Assembly (NCBI GenBank): GCA_023055425.1
Contig: JALGPY010000003.1
Coordinates: 53,305,891-53,369,890 of the forward strand
Length of the DNA stretch: 64,000 nucleotides
Origin: Linanthus parryae
Lineage: Eukaryota > Streptophyta > Magnoliopsida > Ericales > Polemoniaceae
Direction: 5' to 3'
Shown: piece after piece, positions 20,830-32,107 of the stretch
How positions within the stretch are numbered: position 1 is the first letter of the stretch
Layout: each line of letters starts with the position of its first letter
Notes under the pieces: model-generated
Database searches by the model: none
What the model saw: the letters and a program-made list of their open reading frames with translations, nothing else
What the model was told of the DNA's origin: nothing
Position numbers and translations under genes: made by a program

Positions 20830-21551
20830 ATGGTTTCAACTATTTTCAATCACCTACGAAAAGCAGACATAGTCAAATTCTGCTTGGGGATTTCTTCAAT
20901 TTGGCACGATAGGAACCAAATTGTGCACAAAAAGACAAGAAGGGAAGCTCAATTAAAAGAGGAAGTGTTGGCGAACTTAGCTTTCATAGATCTAAACATG
21001 CATGCCTCAGGGGAGGTTCTGCCGGCTCAGATCCACCCTTCTCCGGCGAAGGTTTGGTCTAAACCACCTCCGAATTTGCTCAAGATCAACACGGATGCTA
21101 ATTGGAACCAGGAGATGCTGTTTGCCTGCGCTGGAGTGGTCGTCCGAGACGAAAATAGCCTCATCGCCGGCAGAGGGACTAGACTGTCGCACGAATCTTC
21201 TCCGAAAGAGGCTGAAGCTCTAGCGATCTTTCAAGGGATCAAACTGGCGTTGGAGATGGTGATTTCGCCGGTGATTTTTTTTAGAGTGACTCTCAATCGC
21301 TCATATCCCTCTGGAACCGGTTGAGCGAGAGTTTCATCCTTTTCAATGTGGAAAACGAAGTGGTGGTGGAAGACAATTCATTATGCCATCGAATATTCGG
21401 ATACTCAACGGGTGCTACAGACTTCTCGAAGACTACCGAATACGTGGCGTGTTTCGCTCCACGCAACTGTAAAGATGCAGCTCATTCTGTAGCCCAACGA
21501 GTTTTACAACTGGGCTCTTCCTTTTCTTGGGCCTATAATGACCCTCACTAG
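20830..21551 (+). pseudogene. LINE RNase H domain (RVT_3), 3' end of copy 2 LINE
   Basis: Reads KVWSKPPPNLLKINTDANW, ACAGVVVRDENSLIAGRG, SSPKEAEALAIFQGIKLALEM: the plant LINE C-terminal RNase H with catalytic Asp and Glu. A frameshift near 21300 moves the last part to another frame (CKDAAHSVAQRVLQL, where the family has H.VA..LA). This part was not duplicated in copy 1. The stretch ends in a typical LINE tail with A-rich sequence (about 21615-21645). Confidence 0.8.
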
Positions 21552-23389
21552 ATTACCAATGTAATTGATGCAGACATGTTGGGCCTTGACCGAGTGGTTT
21601 GAATACAATATTTTTCCTAAAAAAAATAAATAAAAAAGAAGAAGTTTCCTCCCACTTTACTTTAAGAAATTCGGGATTTGATAGCTAAGTTTGGGTGGGG
21701 TAATGATTTTGGTAAACAGAAAATTCATTGAAAATTTGGTGCTTCATTTGTTAAAGCTAGAGGTTTAAAATATTTTAGACAGTATACTCTTTTTTTTCAG
21801 TTAATGCTTCTTGTTCATCCTCGTAAATTTTGAGAGGTCTAATAATGGCAAGGGATATTTTTTCTAGGGAGCCAAACACAGGATATGTAATGGTGATAAT
21901 ACTTTTGTTTGCCATAGTAGGTTGAGTCGTATAAGTTTTCAAGAACACCTTATATTTTTCCATTTCTAATCTGAATTCGATAAAGTAGGGCTTTGTAGTA
22001 ACATGAAGGGAGCTTCAAGGCAGGCAAAATAAGGAAGGTTGTCTGATTTGAGAAAACATGCTTCTAAATTATAACCTCCATAGGGTAAACAGCTTCATTG
22101 TTTTGACCAAAAATAATGAAACATAGTGAAAAATGAACCCAAAAGAAGAAGAAAATGCAAACCAAGCTAAAGAAAATGTTGAAATTCGTATAAGTAAAAT
22201 ATGGACATAACATAAAAAAATTAACATTTGATTTGATATGGTTCATTTGCAACCTATATGTAGCAAAACAATGTCACACGCTTAGCATGCGGAATAGATC
22301 TAGTAAAGAAAAAAGTGTTAAAGCTGGCAACCTCGAAGGTTAGCTTTGAATTAAGACATCAGAAAATAGAACTGATGTTTCTTAAGAAAAATGATAAAAA
22401 AAAAATCAAATAGAAGAATTACATGCCAAGGAACAAACAGTCCACATTTACTCCTTTTCTCAAAAAGTAATAGGAGAAGAAGCCTACCGAATTATCTGTC
22501 TCAGAGACTTCCTGGTGAATATGATGAAGTACTGAAAAATCACCTTTGGCATTTGTGCTTAGCGACCTACATACATCCACATGTATGATTCCCAAAGATC
22601 ATATCTTGCCCTTTAAACACGTCTTACATATCTCATATGATTCAAAACCAAATGAGTCCAGAAATCCATCCATATGGAGTTCTAGATATGTATCTCTTAT
22701 TCATGTGGCCTAAACGATAATGATAAAGATAAGTGAGGCTCATATCTTTATATGCAATCCTTAGGTATAAGTGTTATAGATAAAATTATCATGATCAAGG
22801 ATATACAATTCACTTGGACAAAATTGCATTACAATAAGGCATTTTATCAAAATAAATGGAACAACATTTGTCCATTATTTTCATAAAAAAAAATTTCTTG
22901 TCAAAACAGGAAACTTCGATAATGTCACTACTGAAAGCAGTGACATAATCGTATTTTTCTAATTCACGAATAATTCCAAAAAAGGTAGAAATAATTCCCA
23001 CGTGTAGGTTTATTTCTTCCTTATTCAATTGTCTACATCTCTTGAGATCATCCACATTTCTATAAACGTGAGATCTTCATCTAGTATCATATACTCACGA
23101 TGATGAGATAGACTCATTGATTCTATAAAAAAATCCCCAAGGTGGAATTAATAATTCCTTATTATTTCCTTCCAGATACTTTGGGTAGTCTTTCTTCCAC
23201 TACACCACCTATGGGACTTTAAGGCAACTTGGTTTTAGCAATAAGCTTGCTTTTATACTCATGGGGTCGGCGCAAAAACTTTTTCCCTCACCCATGCTGC
23301 TAACTATTAACATATTTTGCATTAGCCCTAATTAGTGTCTTGTTCAGCAGCTCTCAATCTCATTGAGTAAACTGCCTTTGAACAAAACT

Positions 23390-23650
23390 ATAATTGCATC
23401 TAATGCAATTCTTGGTCCACTTTGGGTGAATAATTGTTTATTCTTTATCTATTTCATAGATAACTCCCAAAATCTAAGCTTTCAATCCTATTGAAATAGC
23501 TTAGTTGCGTTACCTCTTGCTTCAGCAGTCATACATTACTAGCTAGTGTTGTCCCGTCATATCTTGATGAATCAAGTCGCCCTGCTTTGGCACGCACGAG
23601 CTTGATTAATCTCGATCATGACGAGTGCTAAGAAAGACAACGCAACGTGG
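23390..23650. repeat. Diverged direct repeat, unit 1
   Basis: Matches 24225-24495 in order: AATTGCATCTAATGCAATTC, TAATTG…TTATTC…ATAGATAA, GATGAATCAAGTCGCC, CTGCTTTGGCACGCACGAG. About 75-80% identical by eye. It lies inside the non-coding LTR-element interior. Confidence 0.6.
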
Positions 23651-24224
23651 AGCAACACTTCAAACTTTTTTCATGTCTAGCTCGCTCTTTAAAAGAGCTT
23701 ATTTATTGTATGATCATATCATACGCCTCCATGTTCTCATCTTGCTTCCAAAGCTCAGAGTTCATGGCAGCTAACAGGAGGCAAGCCTCTTCCAAAGAAC
23801 CATTCTTTGATGTTCATTCCATTAGGTTTTAGTGTTATTGGCAGTTGGTGGAAGGAGGACCTTATGCTCTATGTATAACATTTTTCTATTTGTTTTATTT
23901 GAGAACAATTCTCAATTTTATACCAGTCTAGAAAATAGATTCCAGACAGCTTGTCCTTCTTAAGGACATAAAGTCGTGTTTCGTTTGTTTAATGCCATGG
24001 GTATTCAACACAATAGGATTATTCAAAGTATTGTGACGTATAACTATATTCAACAAGGACTTAATTGTCAAACATAGCTCCCACTATTTTTTTACGGATT
24101 AGTAACACTCAAGATATTAATGCGGAAAATATCATTATATTTTCTAGTGAGCCAAGATCCATATTTCACTTCCTTTTGAGCATGCTTTGGCAAGTTAACC
24201 AAAAGTCAGTTATTTAGGTAGGAA

Positions 24225-24495
24225 CAATTCCAATTGCATCCCATGCAACTCTTGGTTCAATTGGGCAAATAACTCCTTATTTATCTATCCTATAGATAAT
24301 CCCAATTGGTTCCTCTAGGATTTTAATCCTTATTAAAAATACCTAGTTACGCCCAACCTCTTACTCCAACAGTTTCACATTACATGTGCCATAGCACCAC
24401 ATAATGATGAATCAAGTCGCCTGCTTTGGCACGCACGCACTTGATTAATCGATTTGTGATGAGTGTTTAAGTAAAGAGAAGGCCAACGTAATATT
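24225..24495. repeat. Diverged direct repeat, unit 2
   Basis: Partner of 23390-23650, starting near AATTGCATCCCATGCAACTC and including GATGAATCAAGTCGCC and TGCTTTGGCACGCACGCAC. The latter is also the sequence at the centre of the large palindrome at 36000. Confidence 0.6.
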
Positions 24496-25580
24496 TCAGT
24501 TTTGAGAGATTTTTCCTTTCAATTACCTTTAATTACTTTTGTTGATCCATATCAACTGATCTATTTATTAGATTTGGGCAAAACTCAAAGTAAAAGATCC
24601 GGGTTGTTAATTATCTTATTATCCAATTGCATGCATCATCCATACACCAACAATAATAATGAGATAATAAAGTAAAACAACCACAAAATAGAACTTAACG
24701 TGATTTGGATATGGCCTCCTAGACTAAGATATCCAATGAGAATATCTATGAACCCTAAAAATAGCAAGCTCATCTCCATGTGCCTCCATATTTTGGCCCA
24801 TCCTTCATAGCCTTGTGGAATGCTCCATGCTCCATGTTGTGGATCATTTTAATTCTTTGGGTTTCTTTTCTTCAATCTTGGCTATCTATTCTATTTAGTA
24901 CCACCTAGCATCTAAACTAAATAAATAAATCTCACAAGTTGAGAAAACTACCGGCTCGCAAGCCGTAAATCCTAATTAATTATTACATTAAATTGATCAG
25001 CTCGCATGCCGTAAAACAAACCACAAAATTAAAACATCCACAACAAACCACATCTAAGGTCATATCCAACCACCATGCGAATTGCACATAAACAGTTAAA
25101 ATCCAATTTTAACACACTTGGTCAATTTTAATTGATTTTGGATGTACTAGGGTCAAAAACGGTCCAAGAGGGCTCACCATGCCATGGCTGAACCCTCAAA
25201 GGACCACCGCAAGGGCCTCGGGCCGGCCGGCCCCTAGGCTGTGTGTTATTTGGGCGGCAAGGAGGGAGGGGTGGTCCCCTAGGAGGGCCAAACCTTCTTG
25301 GGGAGTTGCTTCCAAAACAACTAGTTGTCCTTGTTTCCAAAGTTAGTTGTTTCCTAATTGGAAAAGCTAATTTTTCCAATTGGTGCCCAAACCCTAGATC
25401 CAAAATTTTCTCAAACTCACTAATTCCTACATCCCATGTAAAATTAGTTCTTGTTTGATTGAATCATATTCAATATGCATCTAATATGCTTAATTTTTCT
25501 GTTCTACGCGATAATCAAACATTTAAAGTGTAAAAGACATGAATCGTAACACATAAACTACATTATGCTCTACGACTTGT

Positions 25581-25593
25581 GGCTCTGATACCA
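25581..25593 (-). promoter_or_regulatory. Primer binding site (initiator tRNA-Met)
   Basis: Minus strand reads TGGTATCAGAGCC, complementary to the 3' end of plant initiator tRNA-Met, directly internal to the LTR at 25595. Confidence 0.85.
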
Positions 25594-25594
25594 C

Positions 25595-27144
25595 TGTAGG
25601 GTTTTATTACGGATTACGCAGCGGATTTTAACAATAAAAGATCTGCACAAGACCCTCCAAGGATCACAGGAAGAGAATTCATAACGATAGTAAATAATTC
25701 GTAATAGTCACCTTGTAGGTTTCATGTGATGAAATCAAACGCGAAAAGTGTCACGACTCTAAGGTTGATCCACGCTTAGGATTGAGATCTAGATCCTCCA
25801 ACTCCTTATACTAGCTAGGAACGGTGGAAGAGGAAGAATAAATCACACAACCAATTACCAAAGAGGGGGTTTCGGGCCCTCTTGGTGGCCGACAAGTAGA
25901 GGGGTGGCAAAGGGGGGCTTCGGACTCCTTGTGTTGCTCTCTCTCTCTCTCCTTACTTTATTCTCTCCTACTCAAAGGACGTAGATGTGTAGAGAAAATA
26001 AGCTAGGAGTGTTCTTTATATAGTCCAACAACTCTTTGTCCTACTACTTAAAGAACCCCTCTCCTAATCTTACTCATGTAAGGATTAGTCCCCTTTGCAA
26101 ACTAGTCCTAATCATGTCCATACATGAATTAGTTCTCTTTACAAACTAGTCCTAATCATGTCTCTACATGAATTATTCCACCTTGACAAATCCTAATCAT
26201 GTCTATACATGGATTAGTCCAACTTGCAAATTAGTCCTACTAAGTTTGCAAGTGGTTGCGTTTTGATCCTTCTAATTAATTTATCATATTAATTAATTCC
26301 CAAGTCTAGTTCAATCCATATGGCGTGTGACCCCATATGTTTCTACTTAGTTGGTAGTAACTATTTACTAACATGGAGCAGTGTCTAGCAACACATCCAT
26401 TCCACCCCAACTAATAGAAATAGCCATCCGACAAACCTTGTGCAAGTATTGTCTCATCCCTTTGTCTCTATACCCGGATTGGTCACGAGACATACAAGTC
26501 ACACTCGTATATCCAATCCATAGTTTCTCGATCCCGGGAATATTCTTATCCATGTAGATAACATCAATATCTCATATTGATTTATCTGAGTCTGGTCAGA
26601 CATTCTATAAGCACTATCCCTCGAGTGGCCGTGGATATTTGCTCCCGTTATGTGGGAGGGACAAATCTCACTACATCACTACGATCTCTAACCTTGCTTC
26701 ATATTGAGTACGATACGCGCCTTTATGGCTACCCAATCACGGTGTAGCGTTTGACGCTACCAAGACACAATATTCCACAACTAGATGATCTAGTGATTTC
26801 AAGTCTAAGGATGAAAATACTGTTCCCACCGCGAGAAGCGCTTGTGACTTGACATAAATTGTATGTAGCCTTCTCGGAGATGGGTAAATACAGTATGCAT
26901 TACCCCCTAATGCATACCCATGTGTTGGATCGTGATATCTCCATATCAATCCAATCCCATACTAGTCTATAGATGATCGTCCAGTTAATCAGTATAATTG
27001 ATTAGGGATATTTAAGATAAACAAATCATTTGCAATCCAAGGACTTCATTATATTAAATATCTCCATAAATAATACAATGAATGTTTCTAGCCAAAAACA
27101 CCATTCATACTAATAAGATTGCCTATAGGGAACATATTCCAACA
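25595..27144 (-). mobile_element. 1.55 kb LTR (5' LTR of reverse-strand copia-type element)
   Basis: Plus strand runs TGTAGGGTTTT…ATTCCAACA; in element orientation TGTTGGAAT…AAAACCCTACA followed by the tRNA-Met primer site. Same family as the LTRs at 30677, 33188 and 37255, and of the same long subtype as 33188 (with the block of repeated CTAATCATGTC/TACATG words at about 26040-26230). A TATA-like CTTTATATAGTCC is at about 26015 (complement). Confidence 0.85.
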
Positions 27145-27476
27145 CGAATCCCCTTCTCCGCCCCCTATCCCGTCATCCACCAAGAGAGGCCCGTCCTCTT
27201 CTTGGTTCGTTTTCCTGTGTGATTCTTCTTCTTCTTCCTCCTTCCATCTATTTCTAGCACAAGGCGTGGAAGGACTCTAGACTTGATCCTAGGCATGGAC
27301 TAACCGTAGATACGTGGACATTATTTCACGTTTGAAGTCATCTAAGGAGACAAACAAGGTATTTGATACTAAATTCTTTATTATCTTTATGATGTCTCGT
27401 CCTGTGATTCTTGGAGGGTCTTGTGCGGATCTTTATTTATTTTATTCCACTGCATAATCCGTTACAAAACCCTACA
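27145..27476 (+). mobile_element. Inverted partial LTR (U5 end) of the same family
   Basis: Reads in plus orientation through GTGATTCTTGGAGGGTCTTG and ends GTTACAAAACCCTACA, the LTR 3' end. It is the reverse complement of the left part of 25595-27144. It abuts the TGTT end of that LTR head-on, so the 25595 element appears inserted into, or recombined with, an oppositely oriented LTR. The right edge interrupts an exon of the neighbouring gene fragment. Confidence 0.8.
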
Positions 27477-29476
27477 TCTGGTTGTCTACTTGCCGAATCA
27501 CCAAGTGGGGATCGCCGAGCGGACGCCTCAGGCAATTGCGGTGCATGAGTCGATGGATCTGCTAGTCTGTTTTCCGGCTTCTCCTCCTCTGTGGCCTGTC
27601 ATAACATGAACGATACCATTAGACATATTAAAACAATTATACACCTACATTAACTTTAAAAAAAGACTTATACCTGATCCTGGGATGGTCCTGCAGCTTC
27701 TACCCGACATATCATCACATTCCCTTGAAGTTTGTCGGCAATAGGATCAATAAACTTGCACTGTACGTCCTCGAATATTATGTTTGTGTAGTTTTGATAG
27801 TACAACTGTTCTTCCTCCTCCTCTGTCGGTTCTAGTGTCGGATATAACTCGGTCAAAGAGTCCAAGGATGCCTGCTTCTTCTCATCGTTGTTCAGTCTCT
27901 TGTTCCCCCATTCCCACCGTAGCATCCTGGGGTTCTTGTACTCCTTGCCTTCGCGTCGTGTCATCAAATACAGTCTGACCGAAGGGACCACCTCTGCTAT
28001 CCATGCCTACGCAAAGAACTTAAATTAAATACTATCATTTCAAATTAAAATATTAAAATCATACCATAAAAGCAAATGACATCCGGTACGTGGAATGTGT
28101 ATTGTTTCCTTCCTTGTTGAGGGCCCACTTACTCACATCGGTTCTCATCGCCTGGAGAAATGGACCCCATACAAAGTTTCCCCAATCGTAGTTGTTGCAG
28201 AACTCAAAATCCGCGATGATGCCCCGCGTTTTTTTTCCTCAAAGCCATTTGCATTACCATGGCTCAAAAACCTGTGAAGCAACAATCCCAAGGAAAGCTT
28301 AGCACACACGTCCTTGTCTTTGGCTCGGTAGTCCTGTACATTCTGACCGCCACGATGATGAGCCATGTACGAATTGAGTTTATCCCATACATTGTCCGAC
28401 GAGATAACTTTTTTTCCTTCCACCATGTGTCAACAAACTTGTTGTTTTTTTCAACTCTTTCCAAGTCCCCGTCACCGTAGGTCTTTTTCATTTTCAGCCT
28501 GGTAATCAGCACAAATTCCTGCTAAGACAGACGCAACGACATGTCGTTCTGCTAAAGCCACATCTCATTTAATTTCCTCGTCTAGCTGGTTGCGTATCAC
28601 TTGGTTGAAAACAACACCCTGGAACATTCCAGAAGTTGCTACGTCCAACAACCATGCGAGGTGGGGAACCTTAATCCCAATGCACTCTTGCAACCAAGGT
28701 GGACAACAATCTTGTGCCTCCTTCATCAATTTCAACGACGGCTTCGCGCTAATCTTCCACATGTTGAATGGTATCTCAAAATACCGACGGGGAAGCTGAT
28801 GAAGAGAATCCAACGACACAATCGTATAACCTTGACAATAAAGAACAACACAGTGCATAAGTATAACACCATCACAATCCATAAAAACACAAAATAGAGA
28901 AGTAAAAACTTGTATATAATCAATCATTCTCATCCAAAGGGTTCTTTAATACGCTAAGGTGAAGTAATTTAACCTCTAGGAACGTGGAACACGACGAAAC
29001 CAAAAACCGGATAGAGGATGGCCAAAAATGTATGCTCTCTGCTTATGTTTGTGTGTCATCAAATTGTACATTTTGACTTCTACAAGTCGACAACACACAA
29101 ACATAGGCATATAGCATACATTTTCGGCCATTTTTCTCGACCTCCACAGGTCGACTACCCAAATTGGGGGCCGACAAGCACATGTCGACTGTTGACCTAG
29201 AGTGAAGGGTTCTTCAATTTCAAGCCTAATTTTGCTGTTATTGATTCAATTTCGTACAATTATTGGTTCAATTTCAGCAACATAGGTTCAATTTCATACA
29301 AAATTATCTAACACAACATCAAAATCTCACAAATTCGCAAAATTACATACCTCATCCACTGGGTCGGTGCCTGAGCCTTCTCTGGTAGCAACTGGTGCTT
29401 CTCGGGCCGCCAAAAATCTATTTTCTTCACGAGCTTCCTATAGGGATGGCTGAAATTGAGTTAAATATGAAGCCAT
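27477..29476 (-). pseudogene. Multi-exon transposon-associated gene fragment (DUF287/DUF1985-like?)
   Basis: Minus-strand gene remnant. First exon about 29476-29351 starts MASYLTQFQPSL, then an in-frame TAG, then ARE…GSGTDPVDE and a GTATGT donor. Later exons carry MWKISAKPSLKLM, GMFQGVVFNQVIRNQL; VWDKLNSYMAHHRGG, DVCAKLSLGLL; then (after a one-base slip in an A8 run near 28230) IADFEFCNNYDWGNFVWGPFL. An intron with GTATGA…GCGTAG ends joins FAFM to AWIAEVVPSVRLY, in frame. A further donor follows SQDQV (GTATAAG), and the last exon is cut by the LTR at 27476. The layout resembles plant Ulp1-type MULE genes with DUF287/DUF1985 domains, from memory only. A pyrimidine-rich leader lies upstream (29480-29690). 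Confidence 0.5.
29019..29130. repeat. Short hairpin (38 bp arms) in first intron
   Basis: Left arm 29019-29056 and right arm 29093-29130 are reverse complements with about four mismatches, both ending in TGGCC and ACACACAAACATA-type words. The spacer is 36 nt. Size and pairing resemble a foldback precursor or a small MITE core. Confidence 0.7.
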
Positions 29477-29729
29477 GGTATTGAATTCGCCGGAGATGAG
29501 AGAGGGAGTTTGGGAGAGTGAGAGAGAGAGGTAGATTTAGGGGGAGAGTCCTTCTTCTTCTTCGCCGGAGATGAAGAAGACGACAACAAAGATGATGAAG
29601 AAGAAGAAGACGATGAAGATGATGGTTTCCGTTCTGTCTCTTCGTTCGTCGTCGACAGAGGAAGGGAAGAGAGAGGAAAGGACCGTTCAATGGTTGTTTT
29701 GAGTATACTAAAGTCTTTTTATGTTTTTT

Positions 29730-30671
29730 TTATTGAGAATCAAATTTCTATTGAGCCTTAAGGAGGAATCAAAGGAACTCATACGTCATTTTACACTAAA
29801 ATCAAAACCCAACTAAGAGGGTTGCTTTGCCAATCATGATCATCAGGTTTGTTCTTCTAGAATTGAGCAAGTCCAAGAGCAACTATGTTACACTCTCTTC
29901 GGGAGTACGAGACCATCCAATCATTTGTCGAGCTAAAAAGCTGAAGGTGTTCATCAAAATCTTCTTGAACCTCCGTGATATCCATGGGTTGACATCCCAT
30001 CTTACGTCTGTTTATTTCATCCACTAAAACTTTCGCATCTTCTTCCAAAAGTAGATAGGTGTAGCCTCTTTAGAGAGCAATCTGGAACACTTTAGAGCTG
30101 CTTTAACTTCCGCGTGCTTTGCTGACAAACACCAACCTGTGTTCCATGAGGCCGCTTGAAGAAGAGAGCCGTTATCATCCCTAATGGCACCACCAACATG
30201 AGCCTCTCCTGTTTCTGGGTCCCACGCTTCATCGAAGTTTATTTTGACCCAGTTTGTTGGAGGTATGGTCCATTTCTGTGTGTTGTGATCAGTAAAAATG
30301 TTGGTCGGACGAAGTTTATTACCCTCCTCGATTCGCTCCAAAATTCTTTCCGCAGCTAGCTTTGTGTTTAGGTCAACGCTGTTGAACTTTTTATTGTTCC
30401 TCGCCAGCCATATGGTGTATAAAGTCGTGAAAGTCACTTGAAGCTTCTCCTCCTTGTGGGAATCAATTATCATCAAAAGCCAATTGTTGCAATCCCCATG
30501 CACATTGTTCAAAAAGTTTGGGCCCACAACTTCTCCCCAGAATTGTATTGCCCATGAACACTGCACCATTAAGTGTTTGATAGTTTCCCCTTCTTCCGAG
30601 TACAGTTGGCATCTTGTAGCAGCGTCAATTCCCCTCCTTTGGAGGCAACAACCTGTAGGAATAGCATTGTT
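29730..30671 (-). pseudogene. LINE 3' part: zf-RVT end and RNase H domain
   Basis: Minus-strand LINE C-terminus. Reads NAIPTGCCLQRRG, CQLYSEEGETIKHLMVQCSW (zf-RVT), then TNWVKINFDEAWDPETGEA and VGGAIRDDNGSLLQ, HAEVKAALKCSRLL (RNase H, catalytic Asp and Glu). A frameshift near 30045 is followed by RECNIVALGLAQF. A stretch of A on the minus strand (about 29725-29745) is the likely tail. The other half of this LINE is at 38687-40140; the copia element between them was inserted here. Confidence 0.85.
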
Positions 30672-30676
30672 AAGAC

Positions 30677-32107
30677 AGTAGGGTTTTGATTCATGGATGC
30701 GCAACGGAAACACAAACAATCATAAAACCATGCAAAACCCTCAAAGGATCACAAGTCAAGAGACATAACGATGATAAGGGTAAGAAATCAATAACACACC
30801 TTAGGGTTCTCCTTTGATGACTTCAAACGCGAATTGTGTCACGTTCTATATGGTTGATCCACGCCTAGAGTTGACTCTAGAATCTCCCAAGTCCTGGTGC
30901 TAGCCCAGAAGAGGAAGAGAAAGAAGAATCACGCAAAACGAGACCCGAAAAGGAGGGTCTCGGCCTCCTTGTGGCCGACGGGACGGGCGGCGGGCAAAGG
31001 GGCGGTCGGCTCCTTTGCTTGTTGCTCTCTCTCTCTCCTTTTGTTCTCTCCCACTCTTTTATGTCCAATAATTCGCATAAGTTATGTGGGAAGGAAGGAA
31101 GGAGGGTCCTTTATATAGTCCAACAACTCCTTGCCAACTACCTAAAGGACTTATTCTAGTCCTACTAGAATTCAATTTAGTCCCTTCCTTGCAAATCAGT
31201 CCCTACTAAGTTTGCAAGGTTTTGCAAAGTGATCCTTCTAATTAATTAATCCAATTAATTAATTCCCAAATCTAGTACAACTCTATGTAGCGTGTGACCC
31301 CATAGGTTCTATTTAGTTGGTAGCAACTATTTGCTAATATGGAGCTGTTTCTAGCAAAACATCCATTCTAGCCAACTAATAGAATAGTCATCTTGACAAC
31401 CTTTTGTACAAGTAAATGTCTCATCCCTTTGTATCTATATCCGGATTGGACACGAGACATACAAGTCACACTCGTATATCCAATCCATAGTTTCTCGATC
31501 CATGGGAATAGCCTTATTTGTGCAAAGAACATCAATATCCCATATTGATTTATTTGAGTCTGGCCAGACATTCTATAAGCACTATCCCTCGAGTGGCCTA
31601 GGATATTTGCTCCCGTTATGTTGGAGGGACAAATTCTATCTACGTCCTACGATCTCTAAGCTTGCTTCTTATTGTATCCAGTACACGCCTTTATAACTAC
31701 CCAATTACGGTGTAGCGTTTGACGCAACCAAAATCACAATAATCCACAACTGGAATATCTAGTGACTTCAAGTCTAAGGATGACAATACCATTGCACCGC
31801 GAGAAGCGCTTGTGACTCAACATAACTTGTATGTAGCCTTCTCGGAGATGGGTCAATCCAGTGCAACATTCCCTAATGCACACCTATGTGTTGGATCGTG
31901 ATATCTCCATATCAATCCAACCCCATACTAGTCTATAGATGATTGTCCCATTAATCATTATATTAGACTAGGGATATTTAAGATAAACAACACAATTGTA
32001 AATCTAAGGACTTCATTATATTAAATATCCAATAAATAATAAATGAATTTCTAGCCACAAATAAATTCATACTAAACTAGATTGCCTCTAGGGCATCTAT
32101 TCCAACA
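30677..32107 (-). mobile_element. 3' LTR (short subtype)
   Basis: Plus strand AGTAGGGTTTTG…TCTATTCCAACA (first base changed from T). It is preceded on the element's internal side by the polypurine tract GTGCAAGTAGGAGAC (complement at 32108-32122). Pairs with 37255-38686. It lacks the repeated CTAATCATGTC block of the long-subtype LTRs. Confidence 0.88.

Larger units (their letters stand above)
10810..20880. repeat. Segmental duplication, copy 2
   Basis: Second copy of the unit seen at 1-9545. The offset is about 10809 at the left, about 12092 after the 1280 bp insertion at 12534-13813, and falls again where copy 1 carries its own insertions. Copy 2 continues past the point where copy 1 stops: the LINE sequence runs on to its RNase H domain and A-rich tail (to about 21640). 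Copy 2 therefore preserves the original right-hand flank and copy 1 is the truncated one. Confidence 0.9.
21641..25580 (-). mobile_element. Non-coding internal region of reverse-strand LTR element
   Basis: This 3.9 kb lies internal to the LTR and primer site at 25581-27144. From 25580 leftward it matches the leader of the element at 36010-37254 (lines on 'CTCGCATGCCGTAAAAC' and TTTGGCACGCACG), then goes on into AT-rich sequence with no gag, protease, integrase or RT. Either the coding part is deleted or the element is a non-autonomous (LARD-like) derivative. No left LTR was found. Confidence 0.6.

Noticed and set aside
29427..29690. Arg/Leu/His-rich minus-strand ORF
   Set aside because: Product of a CTT/GAA-rich leader upstream of the ATG at 29476; better read as 5' untranslated sequence.
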